64,000 bases of DNA. Origin: RYN-230 sp963718305. GTDB lineage: Bacteria > Actinomycetota > Actinomycetes > Streptosporangiales > Streptosporangiaceae. The position numbers and the translations under genes are program-made. Positions 16,601 to 24,222 of the stretch are shown piece after piece. Within the stretch, counting starts at the first letter, position 1, and the number at the start of each line of letters is the position of its first letter. The notes below the pieces were generated by a model. It was not told the origin of the DNA. It saw nothing but the letters and a program-made list of their open reading frames with translations, and ran no database searches. The stretch covers positions 62,001 through 126,000 of the forward strand of contig CAVQZG010000012.1 of NCBI GenBank assembly GCA_963718305.1. Reading direction: 5' to 3'.

Positions 16601-16894
16601 TGGCAGCTGAGCGGCACGATCAGGCAATTAACGAGTCAGCGATCGGTGAGGGCGTTAAGCTGGCCAGCTCAGTGTCCAGCGAGGGCATCGCCACCCATGA
16701 GACAATCCACCTCATCGGAGCGTGCGTCGGAGGTGCGGCCAGAATGTGGCGGAGACGTCGCGAAAGCACCCCGGGCACGTCCGGCCGGGCCGAGCCAGCC
16801 TCCGGGCCAGGACGGCGCCGGGGGTGGTGGGCACGGTTCACCCCCGCAGGACGACGCGCGTGGCGCATGGACCGGCCGGGCGCGGCCCAGGTAG

Positions 16895-16911
16895 CGTGGA
16901 CCGGGTCCACG
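16895..16911. promoter_or_regulatory. 17-bp palindrome overlapping a candidate promoter upstream of the garA-like gene
   Basis: CGTGGACC at 16895-16902 and GGTCCACG at 16904-16911 form a perfect 8-bp inverted repeat around one base. It overlaps TAGCGT at 16892-16897, a candidate -10, about 100 bp before the FHA gene. Its size and symmetry suggest an operator for a dimeric repressor. The regulator is unknown. Confidence 0.4.
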
Positions 16912-17004
16912 GAGCATGCACTGTCCGAGCACCGGGAACGGGCCAGGTCCGACGTAGTCCCCGCCCCGAGCCCATGGCCAGCAGAGGAGAGGCTGGGCCT
17001 CGAC

Positions 17005-17544
17005 ATGCCGAGCATCTACTGCACACGCTGCGGTCAGGCAAATCCTGACGACGCGCGTTTTTGCCTGCATTGCGGGACGATGCTGGCGCGCGGCGGGGCC
17101 GAACGCCCCGGCGAAACCACGTCGACCATCTCGCTGGGCGGCGACGCACCCGAAGCCGACTACGACGAGTTCACCGACCAGGCCGGCCAGGAGCAGCTAC
17201 CCCCGGGCACCGCGCTGCTGGTGGTCAGGCGCGGCCCGAACGCGGGCAGCCGGTTCCTGCTCGACCACGACATCACCACGGCCGGCCAGCACCGGGACAG
17301 CGACATCTTCCTCGACGACGTGACGGTCTCGCGCAGGCACGCCGAGTTCTACCGCCATGGCGACCGTTTCAGCGTGCGCGACGTCGGCAGCCTCAACGGC
17401 ACCTACGTCAACCAGGAGCGGATCGAGGAGGCGCCGCTGAACGGCGGCGACGAGGTGCAGGTCGGCAAGTTCCGGCTGGTGTTCCTGACCGGGCGGCGGC
17501 CCCAGTACGAGCGTGGCGGCGGGGGCGCCCAGGTAGGGGCATGA
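17005..17544 (+). CDS. garA: GarA-like FHA-domain protein with N-terminal zinc ribbon
   Basis: A phosphothreonine-binding signalling protein of 179 aa. Residues 1-24 form a zinc ribbon (YCTRCGQ, FCLHCG). Thr38 and Thr39 in GETTSTISL match the ETTS phosphorylation site used by PknB/PknG in mycobacterial GarA. The C-terminal FHA domain carries SRRHAEF and GSLNGTYVN. In mycobacteria GarA controls 2-oxoglutarate and glutamate metabolism by switching between partner enzymes and self-binding once phosphorylated; this role is inferred here. The ATG at 17005 begins the zinc ribbon behind GAGGAGAGG. The TGA overlaps the next gene's ATG. Neighbours match the garA-ftsR-bfn order. Confidence 0.88.
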   Translation: MPSIYCTRCGQANPDDARFCLHCGTMLARGGAERPGETTSTISLGGDAPEADYDEFTDQAGQEQLPPGTALLVVRRGPNAGSRFLLDHDITTAGQHRDSDIFLDDVTVSRRHAEFYRHGDRFSVRDVGSLNGTYVNQERIEEAPLNGGDEVQVGKFRLVFLTGRRPQYERGGGGAQVGA

Positions 17545-18377
17545 ACGCTCAGCCTGCCCGGGCTTCGTTCGGCATCGGCGAGGTGCTGGCCCAGCTCCGG
17601 GGCGAGTTCCCGGACGTCAGCGTGTCCAAGATCCGGTTCCTGGAGTCCGAGGGGCTCATCCAGCCGGCCCGGTCGCCGTCCAAGTACCGGCGGTTCAGCC
17701 CCGCTGACGTCGAACGGCTGCGCTACATCCTGACCGCCCAGCGCGACGAGTACCTCCCGCTCCGGGTGATCAAGGACCGGCTGGCCGCCGCCGAGGACGA
17801 CGCCAAGGAGGACCCCGACGGGCCGCCGCACCGGCGCCGGCCGCTGAGCCGGCGGGAACTGCTCGACGCGGCCGGGATCGACGAGGGCTACCTGACCGAA
17901 CTGGAAGACTTTGGCCTGGTCCGGCCCTCAGGACGGCAGTACGGGCCGGAGGCCCTGGATGCCGCCCGGATCATCGTCGCGCTCGGCAGCTACGGGGTCC
18001 AGGCGCGGCACCTGCGCGCCGTCCGGGCCGCCGTGGAGCGCGAGACCTCACTGATCGAGCAGGTGGTGGCGCCCACGCGGCGGCAGCGCAACCCCGGGTC
18101 ACGCGAACGGGCCGCGCAGATCGCCCAGGAAATCGCGGCCCTGTCCCTGCAGTTGCACGGCTCGCTGATGGGTAGTGCCCTGGCCGACGCCGGCCTGGAG
18201 ACGGACGGACTGGCCCAGGCGGCCCAGGCCACGGGGGTGGCGGGGGCCGCCCGGGCCCCGGGAACCGCCCATTCCACGGCGGGTGCCCATGCCGCCCAGG
18301 CCGAGGCCAGGCTGGGAGGTGCGGGGTATGACGAGCCAGGATTCGCCGGCCCGGCCGCGGCCAGGTCCGGGGCGTGA
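17541..18377 (+). CDS. ftsR: MerR-family regulator, FtsR-like
   Basis: A 278-aa regulator with an N-terminal MerR winged helix (FGIGEVLAQLRGEFPDVSVSKIRFLESEGLI, then YRRFSPADVERLRYILTAQ). A second MerR-like half follows (SRRELLDAAGIDEGYLTELEDFGLV). In corynebacteria and mycobacteria the orthologue beside garA activates ftsZ expression; I infer the same group from sequence and gene order. The C-terminus (after about residue 215) is Ala/Gly-rich and probably disordered. It is translationally coupled to the FHA gene by ATGA. Confidence 0.8.
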   Translation: MNAQPARASFGIGEVLAQLRGEFPDVSVSKIRFLESEGLIQPARSPSKYRRFSPADVERLRYILTAQRDEYLPLRVIKDRLAAAEDDAKEDPDGPPHRRRPLSRRELLDAAGIDEGYLTELEDFGLVRPSGRQYGPEALDAARIIVALGSYGVQARHLRAVRAAVERETSLIEQVVAPTRRQRNPGSRERAAQIAQEIAALSLQLHGSLMGSALADAGLETDGLAQAAQATGVAGAARAPGTAHSTAGAHAAQAEARLGGAGYDEPGFAGPAAARSGA

Positions 18378-18539
18378 CCGGGCCTGGCCGGGAGCTGATT
18401 CCCGCCGCCTGCCGCCGGCCCGCCCGGGCCGGCCGCCACCGCACTTTCGGCCGGCACGGGTGTACGTTGGCTAGGGAGTGCCCACCGCAGGGCCCACGCA
18501 TAAGGCAGCGCGTCAGGCGCGTATGAGGACGGAGCCGCC

Positions 18540-19010
18540 GTGAGGAAGATGGAGGTCGTCGGCGTCCGGGTCGAGATGCCCACGAACCAGCCCATCGTCC
18601 TGCTGAAGGAGACGCAGGGGGACCGTTACCTGCCGATCTGGATCGGGCCGGTCGAGGCAACCGCGATCGCTTTTGCCCAGCAGGGCATGGTCCCGGCGCG
18701 CCCGCTCACCCATGACCTGTTCCGGGATGTGCTGGAAGCCCTCGAAGTCCAGCTGCAGACCGTGAACATCACGGCGCTCCGGGACGGCATCTTCTTCGCG
18801 GACCTGATCTTCTCGAACGGGAAGGAAGTCAGCGCCAGGCCGTCAGATTCCATCGCCCTCGCCCTGCGCACCGGCGCGGCCATCTACGCCAGCGAGGAAG
18901 TCCTCGATGAGGCGGGCGTGGCCATCCCGGACGAGCAGGAAGACGAGGTCGAGAAGTTCCGCGAGTTTCTCGACACCATCACCCCCGAGGATTTCGGCCG
19001 CGCGACCTGA
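18540..19010 (+). CDS. Bifunctional nuclease family protein (DUF151)
   Basis: A 156-aa member of the family named after plant bifunctional nucleases, present in most actinomycetes directly after the garA/ftsR pair. It contains YLPIWIGPVEATAIA, RPLTHDLFRDVLEAL and ARPSDSIALALRTGAAIYASEEVLDEA, followed by an acidic C-terminal tail. The GTG start at 18540 precedes the conserved MEVVGVRVE. It is separated from ftsR by 160 bp, so a promoter of its own is possible. The bacterial function is not settled; the nuclease activity is known for plant relatives. Confidence 0.85.
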   Translation: MRKMEVVGVRVEMPTNQPIVLLKETQGDRYLPIWIGPVEATAIAFAQQGMVPARPLTHDLFRDVLEALEVQLQTVNITALRDGIFFADLIFSNGKEVSARPSDSIALALRTGAAIYASEEVLDEAGVAIPDEQEDEVEKFREFLDTITPEDFGRAT

Positions 19011-19183
19011 CGGCCGGAGCAGGCCAGACGGGGGGCCGAACTGTAGTTAGGGCCCAAGCCACCGCGTATCTGCGGTCCGAGGCCAGGCCCGCCGCAGGCG
19101 GGTTCTGGCCGAGGCTGCGGATGGCGGGGGGTCCAGGGGGGTCGCCCCCCCGGACTAACACAGCGACGCGCCGCCCGCGATCG

Positions 19184-19213
19184 TTGACGCACCTGGCGCT
19201 GGCGGCCTACCGT
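19184..19213 (+). promoter_or_regulatory. Promoter of the second MerR gene
   Basis: TTGACG at 19184-19189 and TACCGT at 19208-19213 are 18 bp apart, a good match to the principal sigma consensus TTGACn/TAnnnT. It would give a leader of about 40 nt before the GTG at 19259. The rest of 19011-19258 is GC-rich with no gene. Confidence 0.55.
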
Positions 19214-19258
19214 GCGAGACGAGTACCCAGGGTGGCGAACTCCCGGGTGGAGGCAGGC

Positions 19259-19873
19259 GTGGCGGTAACCAAAGGTAACAGCGATTCACCGGAAGTCCGC
19301 GGTGCGGCGATCCGGCAGGCTGGGGAGCAGGGACTGCTATTCGGCGACGACGTCGCCGCCCGGCCAGAAGGAATCGGCTACCGCGGTCCCACCGCGTGCT
19401 CGGCTGCGGGTATCACCTACCGCCAGCTCGACTACTGGGCCCGGACGGGCCTGGTCGAGCCCAGCGTGCGGGCGGCCCAGGGATCAGGCTCCGCGCGGCT
19501 CTACAGCTTCCGGGACATCCTCGTGCTCAAGGTCGTGAAGCGGCTGCTGGACACGGGCATCTCACTGCAGCAGATCCGCGCGGCCGTGGCCCACCTGCAC
19601 AGCCGGGGCACCGGCGACCTGGCCAAAGTCACCCTGATGAGCGACGGGGTCAGCGTTTACGAGTGCACCTCCTCCGACGAGGTGGTGGACCTGCTGCAGG
19701 GCGGCCAGGGCGTGTTCGGCATCGCGCTGGGCCGCATCTGGCAGGAAGTCGACGGGACCCTGGCTGACCTGCCCGCCGAGCAGGCTGACGAGGCCGCGGA
19801 CGGCACGGAGGCCGCCCCCGGCAGCACGCACGCGGACGAACTGGCCCGGCGGCGGGCCCGCCGGACCGGCTGA
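19259..19873 (+). CDS. MerR-family transcriptional regulator upstream of gcvP
   Basis: A 204-aa MerR protein. The helix-turn-helix sits inside the domain rather than at the extreme N-terminus: GITYRQLDYWARTGLVEPS, then RLYSFRDILVLKVVKRLLDTGISLQQIRAAVAHL. The C-terminal part, KVTLMSDGVSVYECTSSDEVVDLLQGGQGVFGIALG, is the effector-like region of this actinobacterial group. The frame is open to 19121, but the GTG at 19259 follows GGAGG with about 6-nt spacing. The mycobacterial orthologue also lies between the bifunctional nuclease and gcvB. Its ligand is unknown. Confidence 0.8.
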   Translation: MAVTKGNSDSPEVRGAAIRQAGEQGLLFGDDVAARPEGIGYRGPTACSAAGITYRQLDYWARTGLVEPSVRAAQGSGSARLYSFRDILVLKVVKRLLDTGISLQQIRAAVAHLHSRGTGDLAKVTLMSDGVSVYECTSSDEVVDLLQGGQGVFGIALGRIWQEVDGTLADLPAEQADEAADGTEAAPGSTHADELARRRARRTG

Positions 19874-19953
19874 GGCCCGCAGGCCGGCTGAGCCCAGCCG
19901 GCGGGTCAGCAGGCCGCCGCGACAGGGTCGGGTAAGCTCGGTACCGCTGATCA

Positions 19954-20060
19954 CACCGTCCGGGAGAGATCCCGAGCCGCCAGCGCGGGACGCCGAAGGG
20001 GCAACCTCCCCGGAACCTCTCAGGCACCCAGGACCGGACGGGACAGGCATCTCTGGAGTT
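19954..20060 (+). ncRNA. Glycine riboswitch upstream of gcvP
   Basis: The hallmarks of the glycine aptamer appear in order: CCGTCCGGGAGAG (19956-19968), GCCGAAGGGGCAA (19992-20004), CCTCTCAGGCA (20016-20026), GGACCGGACGGGAC and a closing CTCTGGAG near 20050-20058. GGGAGAG pairs with CTCTC as in the known P1/P3 region. Only one aptamer is evident. Its place 60-100 nt before gcvP fits the established role: glycine binding switches on the glycine cleavage system. Confidence 0.88.
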
Positions 20061-20159
20061 CATGCGCTGGCCCAGCGTCCTGCGACCAGGCTGGCGGCGA
20101 CAGAGGGGGAGGACCAACCGGGCATGGACGTGCCTGGCGGCTCCCCTCTGGAGGCTCCG

Positions 20160-23076
20160 ATGACTTCTGACGCACCAGCCTTTGACCCACAGGCCTTTCA
20201 CGCACGGGCGTTTGATGCACGGGCCCTGGAATCGCTGAACTTTGAGTCACGTCACATCGGGCCGTCCCCCGCCGAGCAGAAGCGGATGCTCGCGGCCACC
20301 GGCCACGCCTCGCTCGACGAGCTGACCCAGGCGGCCCTGCCGCCCGGGCATCGGGGACCCGCGGCCGCTGAGCCTGCCGCCTGCGCTGTCCGAGGCGGAG
20401 GCGCTGGCTGAGCTGCGCCGCCTGGCGGGCCGGAACACCGTGACCCGTTCCATGATCGGGCTGGGCTACTACGGCACGCACACCCCGGCGGTGATCCGCC
20501 GCAACGTGCTGGAGAACCCGGCCTGGTATACCGCCTACACGCCCTACCAGCCGGAGATCTCCCAGGGCCGGCTGGAGGCCCTGCTCACCTTCCAGACCCT
20601 GGTCGAGGACCTGACCGGGCTGCCGGTCGCCGGTGCGTCCCTGCTGGATGAGGCGACCGCGGCCGCCGAGGCGATGACGCTGGCCCGGCGGGCGGCCCGG
20701 CGGGGCCGCATCTTCCTGGCCGACGCGGACTGCCTGCCGCAGACCCTGGCCGTGCTGGCCACCCGGGCCGAGCCGCTCGGCATCGAGCTGGTGGTCGCCG
20801 CGGTCACCCCGGAGGTGATCGCGGCCCAGCCCGAGGATGAGCTGTTCGGGGTGCTGCTGCAGTACCCCGGGGCCAGCGGCGAGATCAGGGACCTGCGCCC
20901 GGTCATCGACGCCGCGCACGGCCGCGGCGCGCTCGCCGCGGTCGCCGCCGACCTGCTGGCCCTGACCCTGCTGATGCCGCCCGGGGAGCTGGGCGCCGAC
21001 ATCGCGGTCGGCAGCACGCAGCGGTTCGGCGTGCCGATGGGCTACGGCGGCCCGCACGCGGCCTACATGTCGGTCCGCGACGAGCTGCGCCGGCAGCTGC
21101 CCGGCCGCCTGGTCGGCGTGTCTTTGGACGCGGAGGGCAAGCCGGCCTACCGGCTCGCGCTGCAGGCCCGCGAGCAGCACATCCGCCGGGAAAAGGCGAC
21201 CAGCAACATCTGCACCGCGCAGGTGCTGCTGGCCGTGATGGCGGCCATGTACGCGGTGTACCACGGCCCCGGCGGCCTGGCCGCGATCGCGGCCAGCGTG
21301 CACCGGCGCGCGGCCCGGCTCGCCGCCACGCTGCGGGCCAGCGGCCTGGACGCGCCCGTGGACGGGTTCTTCGACACGATCCGGGTGCGCCTGGAGGGCG
21401 GCGCAGCGGAGGCCGTGGCCCGGGCCCGTGAGGCCGGCTACACCCTGTTGCTGGCCGACGCGGACACGATCGGCATCGCCTGCGATGAGACCACCACGGA
21501 CGCCGAGGTACTGGAGGTGGCCGCGGTGCTGGCCGCCGGGCAGCCCGGCGCCACGGCGCCGGGCCAGCTGGCCGAGTCCGGCCCGGTGCTGCCGGCCGGC
21601 CTGGCCCGCAGTTCGGGGTTCCTCGGCCATCCGGTCTTCCACGAGCACCAGAGTGAGACGGCCATGCTGCGCTACCTGCGCCGCCTGGCCGACTTCGATA
21701 TCGCGCTGGACCGCTCGATGATCCCGCTCGGCTCGTGCACGATGAAGCTGAACGCGGCCGCGGAGATGGAGGCGGTGACCTGGCCGGAGTTCGCCGACCT
21801 GCACCCGTTCGGGCCGGCCGGGCAGGCCGCCGGGTACGACGAGCTGATCAGCGACCTGGAACGCTGGCTGGCCGAGATCACCGGGTACGACGCCGTGTCG
21901 GTGCAGCCGAACGCGGGATCGCAAGGTGAGCTGGCCGGCCTGCTGGCCATCCGGGGCTACCACGCCTCCCGCGGCGACGCCGGCCGGGACATCTGCCTGA
22001 TCCCCGAGTCGGCGCACGGGACCAACGCGGCCAGCGCGGTCCTGGCGGGCCTGCGGGTCGTAGTGGTCAAGTGCGGCCCCGACGGCGCGATCGACCTGGC
22101 CGACCTGCACGCCAAGCTGGAGTCCCGGGGCGGGCAGATCGCCGCGATCATGCTGACCTACCCGTCTACCAACGGGGTGTTCGAGGAGACCGTAACCCAG
22201 GTCTGCGAGGCGGTGCACGCGGCGGGCGGGCAGGTGTACGTGGACGGCGCGAACCTGAACGCCCTGGTCGGCCTGGCCCGGCCGGGATGGTTCGGCGCGG
22301 ACGTGTCGCACCTGAACCTGCACAAGACGTTCTGCATCCCGCACGGCGGTGGCGGCCCCGGCGTGGGCCCGGTGGCGGCCCGGGCGCACCTGGCGCCGTT
22401 CCTGCCGCAGCGGGCGACCCAGGGGTCAACGCACGCCCACCAGGTAGCGGCGGCCCCGTACGGGTCGGCGGGGATCCTGCCGATCTCCTGGGCCTATATC
22501 CGGATGATGGGACCTGACGGGCTGCGCCGGGCCACCCAGGTGGCCATCCTCGCCGCCAACTACGTGGCCGCCCGGCTGGCCCCGCACTACCCGGTGCTCT
22601 ACACCGGGCAGGGCGGCCTCGTCGCGCACGAGTGCATCCTGGACATCCGGCCCATCACCCGGGAGACCGGGGTATCGGTCGAAGACGTGGCCAAGCGCCT
22701 CATCGACTATGGATTTCACGCGCCGACCATGTCGTTCCCGGTCGCGGGCACGCTCATGATCGAGCCCACCGAGAGCGAGGACCTCGCCGAGCTGGACCGG
22801 TTCTGCGACGCCATGATCGCGATCCGGCGTGAGATCGAGATGGTCGCCTCCGGCGGGTACGACAGCCAGGACAACCCGCTGCGCAACGCCCCGCACACCG
22901 CGTCCATGCTGCTCGAGGCCGACTGGAAGCACCCGTACGAGCGGGCCGAGGCGGCCTACCCGATGGCCGGTGACCGGCGGGCCAAGTACTGGCCCCCGGT
23001 GCGGCGCATCGACCAGGCGTATGGCGACAGGAACCTGGTCTGTGCCTGCCCGCCGGCCGAGGCGTTCGCGGAATGA
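20160..23076 (+). CDS. gcvP: Glycine dehydrogenase (P protein), interrupted by a one-base frameshift
   Basis: The PLP-dependent decarboxylating subunit of the glycine cleavage system. The N-terminal part (LNFESRHIGPSPAEQKRMLAA) is in one frame. The remaining roughly 890 residues, from PRPLSLPPALSEAEALAEL, are in the next frame. Removing one G from the GGG at 20346-20348 joins them as PPGIGDPRPLSL, as expected for the family. The PLP lysine lies in HLNLHKTFCIPHGGGGPG. Start: the ATG at 20160 follows GGAGG with 5-nt spacing; an ATG at 20124 is also open. An unusual AF-rich stretch precedes the conserved domain. gcvH and gcvT are not adjacent. I think the slip is a sequence error. Confidence 0.88.
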
Positions 23077-23181
23077 GACGACGGTCCGGCGCACCGGGGC
23101 CGGGTGCACTGGGCCGGCGTCTATAGCCCGGGGCTGATAGGCGCTACGCTGCCGCCAGGACACTGGCAGGAAAGGCTCAGG

Positions 23182-24213
23182 ATGGGTAACTCGTCCCAGG
23201 CGTTCATCGTCGGCCTGGACAACGGCGGCACCATGAACAACGCCACGGTGCTGGACCCGTCAGGCCAGTTCCTGGTGGAGCACATGCTGGAGCTGCCCAG
23301 CCGGGTCCGCGAGGGGCCGGACCCGGCCATCGAGTCGCTGGCCGCCTCCTTCGAGCAGGTCCTGGACGTCACCGGCGTGGACCGGGCGGCGGTGGCCGCG
23401 GTCGGCCTGGACACCCCCGGCCCGGCCAGCGCGGACGGCATCCTGTCCTCCAGGGGCGCCACCAACTTCGGCCATCCCGGCTGGGCTGGCTTCAACATCC
23501 GCGCCGCGCTGGCGGAACGGCTGGGCCTGCCCGTCGTGTACACCAACGACGCCAACGCGGCCACCCTGTACGCGCACTACGCGCGGTTCGGGGACGACGC
23601 GCCGCAGCACTCGTCGGTGGCGGTCATCGTCGGCACCGGGCTGGGCGGCGGCCTGGTCGAGGCGGGCCAGGTGGTCAGCGGGGTGGCCGGCATGGCGGGT
23701 GAACTCGGCCACGTCCAGATCCCGCTGGAAGGGCTGCTCGAAGAGGGCCAGCCGGTGCCGGTCTGCAACTGCGGGCTGCGCGGCGACGTCGAGAGCTTCG
23801 CGTCCCTGTGCGGGATCGAGCAGAACCTGCTGCCTTACTGGCTGACCCGCTACGAAGGGCACGGGCTCGCCGACGTCCAGCCACTGTCCCGGGCGGCCAA
23901 GCTGGTCCGGGGCTATGGTGAGGCCGGCGACCCGCTGGCGCGGAAGATATTCGGGCAGCAGGCGGCGGCGCTCGGCCGGCTGTTTTCCATCGCGGCCATG
24001 TTCACCGACCCGGGCACCTATTTCGTCGGGGGCGGCGTCGTGGAGGCTGACCCCGCGTTCAGCGAATGGTTCCTGGGCCGTGTCCGGGACAACACCACGC
24101 TCCGTGCCGAGCAGGCCAAGCTGGTCGATTTCGTCCTGGTGCCCGATCTGGACCGGGCTGGTGCGCGCGGCGCCGCGCTCGCCGCACGCTCAGCCACGGG
24201 CGACCGCGAATAG
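23182..24213 (+). CDS. ROK-family sugar kinase/regulator-like protein
   Basis: A 343-aa ROK protein of the glucokinase type, with no DNA-binding domain. It has an ATP-binding VGLDNGGTMNNATV, the catalytic-type TNDANAATL, GTGLGGGLV and GELGH. The zinc motif reads CNCGLRGDVES where most ROK kinases have C-x-C-G-x2-G-C-x-E, so the third cysteine is Asp here. The first phosphate loop, DNGGTMNN, also differs from the usual DIGGTK. The sugar substrate is therefore uncertain. The ATG at 23182 is preceded by AGGAAAGG with good spacing. TACGCT at 23145-23150 is a possible -10. Confidence 0.82.
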   Translation: MGNSSQAFIVGLDNGGTMNNATVLDPSGQFLVEHMLELPSRVREGPDPAIESLAASFEQVLDVTGVDRAAVAAVGLDTPGPASADGILSSRGATNFGHPGWAGFNIRAALAERLGLPVVYTNDANAATLYAHYARFGDDAPQHSSVAVIVGTGLGGGLVEAGQVVSGVAGMAGELGHVQIPLEGLLEEGQPVPVCNCGLRGDVESFASLCGIEQNLLPYWLTRYEGHGLADVQPLSRAAKLVRGYGEAGDPLARKIFGQQAAALGRLFSIAAMFTDPGTYFVGGGVVEADPAFSEWFLGRVRDNTTLRAEQAKLVDFVLVPDLDRAGARGAALAARSATGDRE

Positions 24214-24222
24214 AGTTACTGG

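Noticed and set aside
16600..17004. N-terminal extension of the FHA protein from a start at 16600
   Set aside because: The extra 135 residues have no coherent composition and would bury the zinc ribbon; the ATG at 17005 starts at the natural domain edge.
20020..22389. A 789-codon antisense frame opposite gcvP
   Set aside because: Composition is typical of antisense frames in GC-rich DNA, and gcvP on the other strand matches its family throughout.
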